Source: Nioella sp. MMSF_3534
GTDB taxonomy: Bacteria > Pseudomonadota > Alphaproteobacteria > Rhodobacterales > Rhodobacteraceae
Reading direction: 5' to 3'
Assembly (NCBI RefSeq): GCF_030732985.1
Contig: NZ_JASHJX010000005.1
Span: 1-64,000, forward strand
DNA length: 64,000 bases
Shown here: in pieces, positions 21,570-29,889 of the stretch
Layout of the letters: the number at the start of each line of letters is the position of its first letter
Position numbering within the stretch: position 1 is the first letter of the stretch
The notes under the pieces: model-generated
What the model was told of the DNA's origin: nothing
The model's input: the letters and a program-made list of their open reading frames with translations, nothing else
The model's database searches: none
Made by a program: the position numbers and the translations under genes

Positions 21570-21922
21570 TGTGTCGCCTACCTTCTCACGATCAATTGAC
21601 GATAGCGAACAAGTCAATGATCGGCAAAATAAAATTAACCTCTACCAGAGAAGAAGTTTTTTCTCATGGAAGCGCCCGTTTACGCCATCGACGACGCGCA
21701 CGGGGGCGATCCCACGGTCTGTGACTCGCGCTTTATGGCGGCCACATCCGCGCTCCCTCTCCGTCCCGCCTGGCCCTACCCAAATCGCCTCCGCCGGGGG
21801 CGCGTCGGCGATGGCGCGGCGGCTTCGCCTTGATTCCGCGCCGGGGGCACAGCTCCACCCTTCCCCTTGACCGCTCCCCCGCAACCCGCAACAGTTGACG
21901 CACACAAGCGGGGGGACAGCCG
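21570..21922. other. Gene-free interval across the AT-rich/GC-rich border
   Basis: The first 90 bases (to about 21665) continue the AT-rich composition of the orphan gene and must hold its promoter. The rest returns abruptly to GC-rich sequence. I see no tRNA, repeat boundary or credible coding frame here. Confidence 0.6.
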
Positions 21923-22621
21923 ATGTGCTGGAGCGAGGGGGCCAGTCTGGCCATGGTGGGCGTCGGCGCCGCCGCAACGGTCGTCACGTGGAAACGCGGT
22001 GACCCGCCCGCGATCCCGATCACGCTGGCCTTTTTCGCCTCGATGGAGGCGCTGCAGGTCTGGGGTTACCAGACCATCGACCAATGCGAGCTGACCGGCA
22101 ACCGCGCCTCGGCGCTGCTTAGCTACGTCCATATCTCGCTGCAACCGCTCTTCATCAACGCCTTTGGCATGGCGATCATGGGCGGCGTTTCGGCCCGGAT
22201 GTGGCGGACCGTCATGGGGCTGACGGCGGTGATCTCGGTCCTGTTGCTGATGAGGATGGTGCCGATGGCCTCGATTGGCCCCTGCGTGCCGGGCACGACG
22301 CTATGCGGGCCGCAATGGTGCACGCTGTCAGGTACATGGCACCTCGCCTGGGACATGCCGCTGTCGGATTTCGCGGGACGGTTCGGCGGCGATGTGTTCC
22401 GACATTGGGTGCCCTTCCCCGACTACCTTTTGGCGGTGTTCATCTTCCCGCTCTTTTACGGGGCGTGGCGGTTTGCGCTGGTTCATGCGGCGCTCGGGCC
22501 CATCCTTGCGGCGACGCTGACCGCCAACCCCAATGAAATGCCGGCGGTCTGGTGCCTCTTCTCCGTCGGGCTGGTGCTGATCTCACTCACCCCATGGGTG
22601 CGCCGGACGGTGACGGGATGA
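21923..22621 (+). CDS. DUF5765-like integral membrane protein
   Basis: The 232-residue product opens with MCWSEGAS and has about seven membrane helices, including ALQVWGYQTIDQC and a late FIFPLFYGAWRFAL. The MCWS start and spacing of aromatic residues resemble DUF5765 proteins. Three cysteines in the exposed loop PCVPGTTLCGPQWC are notable and could bind metal or form disulfides. GGGGGGACAG precedes the start. Function is unknown. Confidence 0.75.
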   Translation: MCWSEGASLAMVGVGAAATVVTWKRGDPPAIPITLAFFASMEALQVWGYQTIDQCELTGNRASALLSYVHISLQPLFINAFGMAIMGGVSARMWRTVMGLTAVISVLLLMRMVPMASIGPCVPGTTLCGPQWCTLSGTWHLAWDMPLSDFAGRFGGDVFRHWVPFPDYLLAVFIFPLFYGAWRFALVHAALGPILAATLTANPNEMPAVWCLFSVGLVLISLTPWVRRTVTG

Positions 22622-22656
22622 CCCGCATCTGCTAGCGTGGCGACAGGGAGGATGCC

Positions 22657-23193
22657 ATGGCCCCTTGGTTGCAGGTTCTGTTTACCCTTGTCTTCGCCGG
22701 ACTGGCGGGGGCGCTGATCTGGCGGCTGACCTCCATCGACAAGGCGCTGTGGCAGAACCGGCCCATTCTGGCCAAGCGGCTGGAGATCTACGACCGCATC
22801 GCGCCGGATATGAACCGGATCTACTGTTTCCGGCGGCTGGTGGGGTATTGGAAGGAGATCTCTCCCCCCGACATGATCGCCACCAAACGGCGGCTGGACC
22901 GGGAGGTGAATATCTATCGCCACCTGCTGTCCGAGGACTTCTACCAGCGGCATTTCGAATTCATGCAGCTCTGTTTCCATACCTTCACCGGCCAGGGCGA
23001 AGACGCCAAGATCCGCGCGGTGGTGACGCATGATCTGGGGGACCGGCGGGTCCATGCGGGCTATGACTGGGACGAGGCGTGGGAGCCGATGTTCGCCCCC
23101 GACGAGTTGCCCACGGATTACCAGATCGACGAGGCTTATATGCAGGCGATGAATGCGCTGAGGCGGTCCATCGGGCTGAGGGATATAGACTGA
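22657..23193 (+). CDS. Membrane-anchored protein of unknown function
   Basis: The 178-residue product has one N-terminal membrane helix (about residues 4-22, LQVLFTLVFAGLAGALIW) and a soluble helical domain rich in aromatic and charged residues. It lies 35 bp behind the DUF5765-like gene with a strong GGGAGG ribosome site, so the two are probably co-transcribed. No family is recognised. Confidence 0.75.
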   Translation: MAPWLQVLFTLVFAGLAGALIWRLTSIDKALWQNRPILAKRLEIYDRIAPDMNRIYCFRRLVGYWKEISPPDMIATKRRLDREVNIYRHLLSEDFYQRHFEFMQLCFHTFTGQGEDAKIRAVVTHDLGDRRVHAGYDWDEAWEPMFAPDELPTDYQIDEAYMQAMNALRRSIGLRDID

Positions 23194-23255
23194 AAGTACC
23201 CCGGAGCGCGCGAAAACACCCCGGGGCGAAGCATGACAAAGTCAGAATTGTCCGA

Positions 23256-23531
23256 TCAACGCAGGATCACCGTGCGCGTGATCGGGGTGTAGTGCAGCGG
23301 CATGGGCGGGCAGCTCAGGCAGGTGTCCGGCAACGGGATCGGACGCGGCATGGGCAGCACCACCGGGAAGGGGAAGGGCAGCGGGCGCGGCTCGGGCAGC
23401 GGCGTCAGCTTTGCGTCGTCCTCGATCACATGCAAGGGCGAGCCAAGCACGATGATGTCAGCCGAGGCGGCGGGGGCAATGGCTGCAGCCGTCAGGGCTG
23501 CGGCGAGGAGGGTCATAACAGGTTTCTTCAT
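23256..23531 (-). CDS. Small secreted proline-rich protein
   Basis: The 91-residue product has a signal peptide (1-24, ending ASA). The mature part is dominated by alternating proline, PLPEPRPLPFPFPVVLPMPRP, (given in part) that would form an extended polyproline segment, then CLSCPP with two cysteines. It could be a cell-envelope spacer or be anchored by these cysteines. No family is recognised. Confidence 0.6.
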   Translation of the reverse strand: MKKPVMTLLAAALTAAAIAPAASADIIVLGSPLHVIEDDAKLTPLPEPRPLPFPFPVVLPMPRPIPLPDTCLSCPPMPLHYTPITRTVILR

Positions 23532-23749
23532 GGGTCAAATTCCTTGGGTCAGGGTCAATGGGTTTTCAGGTTGCGCCGGGGGTTTGGGAGGAGCCGACAG
23601 GAAAACCCTGCCAGACCCGGCCCCGTCATCCAAAATCGCCGCGTCGTCAGCCAAGAACAGCCTTGCGCTATCGGATAACCGTTCGGGGATTGCCCCTGCA
23701 TTCTCTGCGGCTTAGCCTTGAGTGGACGATCACAGAAGGGCCACGCGCC

Positions 23750-24169
23750 ATGACCACACCACCCCTTTCCCCTGCCGATCTGAACCGCTTCCTTGGCGAG
23801 AATTTCGCCGATTGGGTGCGCGATCTGCAATTGGATGTGACCGAGGTGAGCGAGTCGCACACGATATCCCGCATGCCCAACAGTGCCCGGCTGACCCGCG
23901 TTGGCGGCATCATCTCGGGCCAGGCCCTGATGACCATGGCCGATACGACAATGGTGCTTGCCACGGCCGGGTTCTTCGGATCGTTCCGTCCGGTCGCCAC
24001 CACGAATTTCACCTGCCAGTTCCTGCGCCCCGGCGTGGGCGACTGGATCGTCTGCCGGGCCGATATCGTGCGCGCCGGCAAGTCCATGGCCTTTGTCGAG
24101 GCGGAAATGGTGGCCGAACCCTCCGGCAAACCCGTGGCGCGGGCGCAAGCCACCTTTTACGTGGTCTGA
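23750..24169 (+). CDS. PaaI-family hotdog thioesterase
   Basis: The 139-residue product fits the hotdog-fold acyl-CoA thioesterase family. It has the PaaI-like RVGGIISGQALMTMADTTMVLA, in which the aspartate is the likely catalytic acid, and TTNFTCQFLRPG in the second strand region. Such proteins hydrolyse aryl- or acyl-CoA in the cytoplasm. The ATG at 23750 is preferred to upstream starts because the family begins there. Substrate unknown. Confidence 0.85.
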   Translation: MTTPPLSPADLNRFLGENFADWVRDLQLDVTEVSESHTISRMPNSARLTRVGGIISGQALMTMADTTMVLATAGFFGSFRPVATTNFTCQFLRPGVGDWIVCRADIVRAGKSMAFVEAEMVAEPSGKPVARAQATFYVV

Positions 24170-24225
24170 CCCTGTCGGAGTCTGCGGAGGCTGGCGATGT
24201 CCATCCGATCGGCTAGACTGCGCCC

Positions 24226-24906
24226 ATGCGCTGGATTCTCGCCCTATGCCTGCTGATTGCCGCCTGTGGCCGCCCGCTGACCGATGCGGAACGCGCCTTT
24301 ATGGGCGAGTTACAACCGGGGCTTGATCCGGCCCCGATCCGCATCGTCGAAATGCCCCTCGTGGGCCTGCGCAGCCACACCCGCCCCGTGCGCCCCCGCG
24401 TGACCTGCCGGGAACGGATTTTCCCGCCGCCAGAGGGACTTACCGTCCAAAGCCGCGCAGCCGGAATTGCCACATTCAGGCGCATCTGGGTCACGCCGGA
24501 CTATTACCTGGACGATTATCTGGCAGGCTACCCGGATGAATTGCGGCTGGTGGCGGCAATGTTCTTTGCCCATGAGATGACCCATATCTGGCAATGGCAG
24601 AACCGGGCGCTCACGGGCTACCACCCGCTGCGCGGCGCGTCGGAACACTGGGTCAGCGACGACCCCTATCTCTTTGACGTTCCTGAAGATACTCCAGATT
24701 TCCTGAGCTACGGATATGAACAGCAAGCCAGCCTGGTAGAGGAATATGTCTGCTGCCGCGCCATCGATCAAGACGGCGCACGCACAGCGAGACTGGAGGA
24801 TATTCTTCAACCATATCTGGATCTTACACCACTGGCTGAGAGCATGTCACAACCCGACATACGGTTGCCCTGGGACGGGCTGGAGCCGCGCGGCATCTGC
24901 TCATAG
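24226..24906 (+). CDS. Lipoprotein with an HExxH metal-binding motif
   Basis: The 226-residue product has a lipoprotein signal with lipobox LIAAC (C14). A zinc-type HEMTH motif is at residues 116-120 in MFFAHEMTHIWQW, within a predicted helix, and EEYVCCRAIDQD follows 50 residues later, with an acidic residue suited to be the third ligand. A zinc metallopeptidase or a former one at the inner face of the outer membrane is plausible. I cannot name a family with confidence. Confidence 0.7.
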   Translation: MRWILALCLLIAACGRPLTDAERAFMGELQPGLDPAPIRIVEMPLVGLRSHTRPVRPRVTCRERIFPPPEGLTVQSRAAGIATFRRIWVTPDYYLDDYLAGYPDELRLVAAMFFAHEMTHIWQWQNRALTGYHPLRGASEHWVSDDPYLFDVPEDTPDFLSYGYEQQASLVEEYVCCRAIDQDGARTARLEDILQPYLDLTPLAESMSQPDIRLPWDGLEPRGICS

Positions 24907-24966
24907 AGCCTTGCGCTTCCCCCCGATCCGCCGCAGCCTGCGCGCCGGATGATGGAGAGCAATGAC

Positions 24967-25407
24967 ATGACCCAACACGCGCTGATCATGCTGGCCGCGG
25001 GCATCGGCATTCCGGTTCTGGCCGCGCTGAACGCCCGGCTCGGGGCCAATATCGGATCCCCCGCCGCCGCCGCCTTCATCCTGTTTATCGTCGCTTTTTC
25101 AGCGACTTGCGTGGTCATGCTGGTGACCGGGCCACAGGCGCTGGCCCGATTGCCGGGCCAACCCTGGCACCTGTTTCTTGCGGGGCTTCTGGTGGCCTTC
25201 TATGTGCTGTCCATCACCTATGTGGCCCCCCATTTCGGGGTCGGAAACGCGGTCTTTTTCGTGCTTCTGGGCCAGCTCGTCTCGGCCGCGATGATCGACC
25301 ATTTCGGCCTGTTCGGGGCAGCGCAAACGCCGCTCACCCTCATGCGGGCGGGCGGAATTCTGGTCATGGCGGCAGGCGTCGCCCTGACCCAGATGGCGGC
25401 CAGATAA
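24967..25407 (+). CDS. DMT-family transporter (DUF606/YdcZ type)
   Basis: The 146-residue product has five membrane helices, the size and pattern of DUF606 proteins. The N-terminal GIGIPVLAALNARLGANIGSP is the family hallmark (about residues 9-29). These form dimers like EamA halves and may export small metabolites. I chose ATG 24967 because GGAG is nine bases upstream; two further ATGs precede it. It is single. Confidence 0.82.
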   Translation: MTQHALIMLAAGIGIPVLAALNARLGANIGSPAAAAFILFIVAFSATCVVMLVTGPQALARLPGQPWHLFLAGLLVAFYVLSITYVAPHFGVGNAVFFVLLGQLVSAAMIDHFGLFGAAQTPLTLMRAGGILVMAAGVALTQMAAR

Positions 25408-25421
25408 GGGGGGGTGCCCCC

Positions 25422-25461
25422 CGTACACCCCCCGTGCACCCCCCGTACACCGGGCGTACAG
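25422..25461 (+). repeat. 11-bp tandem repeat
   Basis: The unit CGTACACCCCC recurs with small changes four times: GTACAC, GTGCAC, GTACAC and GTACAG begin at 25423, 25434, 25445 and 25456, an exact 11-bp period. It lies between the DUF606 gene and a copy of the dispersed repeat. The period matches one helical turn but no role is known. Confidence 0.6.
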
Positions 25462-25474
25462 ACGAAAATCCACT

Positions 25475-25503
25475 TTCATCTTGGCAAAAATACCACGGGG
25501 GAG
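25475..25503 (-). repeat. Copy of the dispersed intergenic repeat
   Basis: Plus-strand TTCATCTTGGCAAAAATACC is the exact reverse complement of GGTATTTTTGCCAAGATGAA in the copies at 729-760 and 54365-54396. The GC arm is altered (CACGGGGGAGG). Read in the direction of the plus-strand gene that ends at 25407, it has the same orientation relative to that gene as the edd copy has to edd. Confidence 0.7.
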
Positions 25504-25573
25504 GAGCGAAGCGACGGGGGCAGAGCCCCAATTTTCTTCCAGGAAAACTCCTGTGCCGGTGGCTCGGACGCGC

Positions 25574-27397
25574 CTAGCCGCCGGCCTTGTCCTCCAGCAT
25601 CAGCCACTCGTCTTCTGCCGCGGACAGCTTGGCCTGCCGTTCGGCCAGGGCCTCGCTGGCCTTGCGGAATTTCACCGGCTCTCGGGTAAACAGCTCGGGA
25701 TCCGACATCAGCTCTTCCAGCTTGGCAATCTCCGCTTCCAGCCGCTCGATCAGGCCGGGCAGTTCCTTCAGACGATGCGATTCCGTGTAGGACAATCCGC
25801 CCCCGGTCTTGCCAGCGGGCTTTTCCCGGGGCGCGCTTGCGGGTGCTTTCGGTCTCCCCGGTTTTTCCGCCTCCCGCGTGGGCGCGGTCTCGGCCCGCTG
25901 CGCGCGGTAGTCGGACCAGCCGCCGGCATAGACCGTCGCCAACCCGTCGCCTTCCATCGCGATGGTGGTCGAGGCCACCCGGTCGATGAAGTCCCGGTCG
26001 TGGCTGACCAACAGGACCGTACCGGGGTAATCGCCCAGAAGATCCTGCAACAGGTCGAGCGTCTCCACGTCCAGATCGTTGGTGGGTTCGTCCAGCACCA
26101 GAACGTTCGATTCCCGCGCCATCAGCCGCGCCAGCAGAAGCCGTGCCTTTTCTCCGCCCGACAGCGATCGGACCGGGGCGCGGGCCTGGCGTTCGTCAAA
26201 CAGGAAATCCTTGAGATAGCCCACCACGTGGCGCGGCGTGCCGCGCACCATCACCTGATCGGAGGCACCCGAGACGGCCATCGCGGGATCGAGCGCCAGC
26301 GCATCCCACAGGGTCGCATTCGGATCGAGCGCCGCGCGGGTCTGATCGAAGACCGCCATCTCCAGGTTCGTGCCATGGGTGACGCTGCCGGTATCGGGCG
26401 TGATTTCGCCGGTCAGCACCTTGAGAAGCGTCGTCTTGCCAACCCCGTTGGGGCCGACAAAGGCCACCCGGTCGCCGCGCAGGATGCGCAGGTCGAAGGG
26501 TTTGAAGAGGGTCTTGCCGTCGAAGGATTTGGAAATGCCCTTTGCCTCGATCACCCGCTTGCCGGATTTGGTGCCTTCCTCCAACGCCATGGCGGCGGTG
26601 CCCTGCCTGCGGATCATGCCGGCGCGTTCGGCGCGCAGCTCGCCAAGCGCCCGGACCCGGCCCATATTGCGCTTGCGCCGGGCGCTGATGCCTTCCACGG
26701 CCCAACGGGCCTCTGCCTTGATCTTGCGGTTGAGCTTGTGGCGGTATTGGTCTTCCTCTTCCCAGACCTTGTCGCGCCAATCCTCGAAACTGGCAAAACC
26801 CTGTTCATTGCGCCGCACCTGCCCCCGGTCGATCCACAGAGTCGCGCGGGTCAGCGCGTTCAGGAATGCCCGGTCATGGGAAATCAGGACATAGCCCGCG
26901 CGGGTGTCCTTCAATTGGGATTCCAGCCAGCCAATCGCTTCGATATCGAGATGGTTGGTGGGCTCGTCCAGCAGCATCAGTTCCGGGGCTTCCGCCAGCA
27001 GCTTGGCCAGGGCGGCGCGGCGGCGCTCACCGCCGGAGGCCGCATCGGGGGCGGCATCGAGGCGCAGTTTCAGCCCCTCGGCAGCGGCCTCCACCTTCCA
27101 CGAATCGGCGGGGTCCAGCCCGGATTGCGCATAGTCGCCAAGCGTCGCGAAGCCCGCGAAATCGGGGTCCTGTTCCATGTAGCCAACAGATATTCCGGGG
27201 GGCAGGATGCGGCTGCCGGTATCGGCCTCGACCAGCCCCGCCATGACCTTCATCAGGGTCGATTTGCCCGATCCGTTGCGGCCCACCAGGGCCACCCGGT
27301 CGCTTTCATGGACGACAAGCGACAGGTCGTCGAACACGGGGTCGCCCCCGAAGGTCAGCGAGATGTCATTGAGCTGGAGAAGGGGTGCGCGTGCCAT
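25574..27397 (-). CDS. ABC-F family ATPase (Uup/EttA-like)
   Basis: The 607-residue cytoplasmic protein has two ABC ATPase domains in tandem and no membrane segment. Walker A loops are GRNGSGKST (near 40) and GPNGVGKTT (near 317), with signatures SGGERRRAALA and LSGGEKARLLLA. A basic linker lies between them and a C-terminal coiled coil spans about 545-600 (RLEAEIAKLEELM). That tail is typical of Uup. ABC-F proteins act on ribosomes or branched DNA. The downstream region lacks a clear terminator. Confidence 0.92.
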   Translation of the reverse strand: MARAPLLQLNDISLTFGGDPVFDDLSLVVHESDRVALVGRNGSGKSTLMKVMAGLVEADTGSRILPPGISVGYMEQDPDFAGFATLGDYAQSGLDPADSWKVEAAAEGLKLRLDAAPDAASGGERRRAALAKLLAEAPELMLLDEPTNHLDIEAIGWLESQLKDTRAGYVLISHDRAFLNALTRATLWIDRGQVRRNEQGFASFEDWRDKVWEEEDQYRHKLNRKIKAEARWAVEGISARRKRNMGRVRALGELRAERAGMIRRQGTAAMALEEGTKSGKRVIEAKGISKSFDGKTLFKPFDLRILRGDRVAFVGPNGVGKTTLLKVLTGEITPDTGSVTHGTNLEMAVFDQTRAALDPNATLWDALALDPAMAVSGASDQVMVRGTPRHVVGYLKDFLFDERQARAPVRSLSGGEKARLLLARLMARESNVLVLDEPTNDLDVETLDLLQDLLGDYPGTVLLVSHDRDFIDRVASTTIAMEGDGLATVYAGGWSDYRAQRAETAPTREAEKPGRPKAPASAPREKPAGKTGGGLSYTESHRLKELPGLIERLEAEIAKLEELMSDPELFTREPVKFRKASEALAERQAKLSAAEDEWLMLEDKAGG

Positions 27398-27452
27398 GGC
27401 CTCCGCTAGCGCTGCGGGAACGGGAGGTCAAGCAGGGAGTGAGGCGGGGGGA

Positions 27453-27497
27453 AAGCGGCTTCGAAGCCGCTTGTCAAAAGGCGCTTCGAAGCGCCTT
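27453..27497. repeat. Tandem array of two 20-bp palindromes
   Basis: AAGCGGCTTCGAAGCCGCTT (27453-27472) and AAGGCGCTTCGAAGCGCCTT (27478-27497) are perfect palindromes with a common CTTCGAAG core and AAG/CTT ends. The three-base arms differ between copies but stay complementary within each. The start-to-start distance is 25 bp. The array starts 15 bp downstream of the minus-strand DUF3179 gene. It is a member of the family at 29890-29982. Confidence 0.85.
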
Positions 27498-27511
27498 GTC
27501 CCCGGCCCGCC

Positions 27512-28471
27512 TCACTCGCCCAGCATCCATTCCCCCTCCGGCCAGAAGGCGTGAAAGGCGAAGGCGAACATCAGATCGTGCACCACGTCCCTGCCCTGCC
27601 CGTCGCGCACCCGGATGTTGCCCACGTCGCGACCCTCGCCGATATCGCGCGTGTCGAGCGCCGAGGACTGGCCGGCGGTCCAGCTTATGGTCACTCCCGC
27701 CTCGGAGATCTCGCCTTCTGCGGCCAGGCGCGTCATCGGCCAGGCCCGGTCTCCGACACGGACCACGCGAACAAGCGGCGGGATGTCATGGGGCGGCATT
27801 TCACCATTATAGAGAAACGGCTGAACCGAGCTGTCGTAGCGTACATAGGGGTTCTGACCGTAGGGGCGCGGGGCGTCCGGTTCATCCATCACCAGGCCCT
27901 CGGGGTTGCGGGCCTGGAAATCCTCCCAGCTTTCCATCCAAGTGGGCAGGGTCGTCAGTTCGCTGCCCATATGCGCGCCGACTATCCCCTCGCCAATGGC
28001 TTGCTGCCACCAGCTTTCGGTTTCCCGGTCGAACATGATCATGTCCGAGTGTCGCAACTTGCCAGAGACCCCGAAGGTCAGAACGTCCCCGCCCACGCGA
28101 CGGTCGAAGGTAATGGCGGAATTGCAGAGCGGGCAGAAGGTGACGGCAACAGGAATATCGCCCACCACGTCGTTCACGATCTCATGCCAGGTGAGATAGC
28201 GGATCGGGTAGGCACGCGGGGCAACGCCGTCGAATTCCACCGCGATCACCGGCTCGGTCGGGCGCAGGCGGGTTTCCTCGCTGACGGGGATGAACTCTGG
28301 ATCGTCGATGGCCGGGATTCCGTCGCGGGGCGGACCGCCGGACATGATTTCGTCGAAGGCCACGGCTGTCCGGGTGAAATCGGTATTGGGCCATTCTCCG
28401 CGCCAGCGGTCGGGGTTGGCAGCCGCGGGTATGGCTGCGCAAAGGGCAAGAACGATTGTGATCAGGCGCAT
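27512..28471 (-). CDS. DUF3179 domain protein
   Basis: The 319-residue product has a signal peptide (1-18, ending AAA) and the DUF3179 motif FCPLCNSAITFDRRVGGDVLTFGVSGKLRHSDMIMFDRET (given in pieces: CPLCNSAI near residue 129 and SGKLRHSDM near 150). These are periplasmic proteins of unknown function; the CxxC pair suggests metal or redox. It is followed at 15 bp by the palindrome array. The SD region is typical. Confidence 0.88.
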   Translation of the reverse strand: MRLITIVLALCAAIPAAANPDRWRGEWPNTDFTRTAVAFDEIMSGGPPRDGIPAIDDPEFIPVSEETRLRPTEPVIAVEFDGVAPRAYPIRYLTWHEIVNDVVGDIPVAVTFCPLCNSAITFDRRVGGDVLTFGVSGKLRHSDMIMFDRETESWWQQAIGEGIVGAHMGSELTTLPTWMESWEDFQARNPEGLVMDEPDAPRPYGQNPYVRYDSSVQPFLYNGEMPPHDIPPLVRVVRVGDRAWPMTRLAAEGEISEAGVTISWTAGQSSALDTRDIGEGRDVGNIRVRDGQGRDVVHDLMFAFAFHAFWPEGEWMLGE

Positions 28472-28783
28472 GGGGGATCCTCCTGACCTTCAGGCTGGCA
28501 GACAATGGCCCGGCTGCACAGCCCCGCTCACGCAATGGTTATGGCGGGTGAGAGCTCTTGGATGCCGACAGGTCGCGGCTCCGATCCGCCGGTAGGGCGG
28601 GCATCCCGTTCGGCCTGGGACTGTTGCCGCGTTCCGGCCCCGCCCCGAAGGTGCTCTTCCTGATCCGTGCCAGACGCGGGCCCCAGAGGCTCCCTGCCTT
28701 CTTCCTGCCGGCCGGACCTGCCAAAACGATACGGGCCTCCGCCGGGATGGCAGAGGCCCGAAATGCGCAGTGATGTGCGGCGA
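28472..28783. other. Intergenic region, 312 bp
   Basis: This interval separates the start of the DUF3179 gene from the end of the cyclophilin gene, both on the minus strand. It contains the terminator-like stem at 28732-28760. A short minus-strand frame at 28539-28724 (61 codons, proline- and arginine-rich) is open, but it has neither a convincing ribosome site nor a recognised family, so I do not call it. Confidence 0.5.
28732..28760 (-). terminator. Terminator of the cyclophilin gene pair
   Basis: On the minus strand, CGGGCCTC and GAGGCCCG form an 8-bp stem with a 13-base loop, followed by TATCGTTTT. It lies 24 bp beyond the stop of the periplasmic cyclophilin gene. Confidence 0.6.
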
Positions 28784-29332
28784 TCAGTCGATCACGCGCA
28801 TCGCGGTGATATAGTCCGGCTGGCCGATCACGGCGCCATTGCGGCCCGTGCCGCGCTTGATCGCGTCCACGATCTCCATCCCTTCGATCACCTGACCCAC
28901 GATGGTATATTGCCCGTCGAGCTGCGGCACGTGGTCGAACATGATGAAGAACTGCGAATTGGCCGAGTCCGGATCCTGCGCGCGGGCCATGCCGACAATG
29001 CCGCGCTCGAAGCTGAGTTCTGGATCGAATTCCGCCACAAGATCGGGGTAGTCCGAGCCGCCCCGCCCCGCATAGCGCATGTCCTGACCTAGACGGCCAT
29101 ATTCCACGTCGCCGGTCTGCGCCATGAAACCGTCGATCACCCGGTGAAAGACGACCTCGTCATAGGCGCCTTCGCGGGCCAGTGTCGCGATGCGTTCCAC
29201 ATGCAGCGGCGCGACCTGTTCGAAGAGGTCGATGACGATGGTGCCTTGGGCCTCTCCGGTCACGTCGATCTCGAGCGTGGTGGCCGCCGCGGGGGTGGCC
29301 ATCAGCATGAGGGCGAGCGCCAGCCTACGCAT
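28784..29332 (-). CDS. Periplasmic peptidyl-prolyl isomerase (cyclophilin)
   Basis: The 182-residue product has a signal peptide (1-17, ATPAAA). The cyclophilin domain shows FHRVIDGFMAQTGD (catalytic arginine in FHR), QFFIMF and a GQYTIVGQV segment. It catalyses cis-trans isomerisation of prolyl bonds in exported proteins. It overlaps the upstream cytoplasmic cyclophilin by 8 bp, so the pair is translationally coupled. The second copy, with a signal peptide, serves the periplasm. Confidence 0.92.
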   Translation of the reverse strand: MRRLALALMLMATPAAATTLEIDVTGEAQGTIVIDLFEQVAPLHVERIATLAREGAYDEVVFHRVIDGFMAQTGDVEYGRLGQDMRYAGRGGSDYPDLVAEFDPELSFERGIVGMARAQDPDSANSQFFIMFDHVPQLDGQYTIVGQVIEGMEIVDAIKRGTGRNGAVIGQPDYITAMRVID

Positions 29333-29831
29333 CGGCGGCGACTTTCATGGAGATCATCTTGTCGGGATTCGCGGGCGGCTCGCCGCGGGTGATCTTGTCC
29401 ACATGCTCCATGCCCGACACCACGCGGCCGTAAACGGTGTATTGGCCATTCAGGAAATGGTTGTCCTTGAAGTTGATGAAGAACTGCGAGTTTGCGGAAT
29501 TGGGGTTCTGCGACCGGGCCGCACCGATGGTACCGCGATCATGGGGCAGCTTGGAGAACTCGGCCGGTACATTGGGCTTGTCCGATCCGCCGGTGCCGGC
29601 GGCGCGGATGTTCAGGCCCTTGTCGGCATTGCCATGGGCCACATCGCCGGTCTGGGCCATGAAGCCCTCGATCACGCGGTGAAAGACGACACCGTCATAG
29701 GCGCCTTCGCGGGCCAGTTCCTTGATCCGGGCGCAGTGCTGCGGGGCCACGTCGGGCAGCAGCTCGATGGTGACGGGGCCGTCTTTCAGTTCGATGATGA
29801 TGGTGTTTTCGGGGTCTTTGATCTCGGCCAT
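29325..29831 (-). CDS. Cytoplasmic peptidyl-prolyl isomerase (cyclophilin)
   Basis: This 168-residue product is a single-domain PpiB-type cyclophilin without signal. Catalytic FHRVIEGFMAQTGD is near residue 50, SQFFINF near 111 and GQYTVYGRVVSGM near 124. I chose the ATG at 29831, eight bases after GAGGAG; the longer open frame reads through the palindrome array. It begins a two-gene unit with the periplasmic paralogue. Confidence 0.93.
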   Translation of the reverse strand: MAEIKDPENTIIIELKDGPVTIELLPDVAPQHCARIKELAREGAYDGVVFHRVIEGFMAQTGDVAHGNADKGLNIRAAGTGGSDKPNVPAEFSKLPHDRGTIGAARSQNPNSANSQFFINFKDNHFLNGQYTVYGRVVSGMEHVDKITRGEPPANPDKMISMKVAADA

Positions 29832-29889
29832 CTGGCTCTCCTCAAGTCTCGGGTCGGGCGTGACCTTAGAGGCGAGCGGGCCGGGCGGC

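Noticed and set aside
25481-27409. 642-codon plus-strand open frame
   Set aside because: Antisense to the ABC-F gene, with no recognisable domain.
28539-28724. 61-codon minus-strand frame before the cyclophilin pair
   Set aside because: No ribosome site and low-complexity composition; not enough support.
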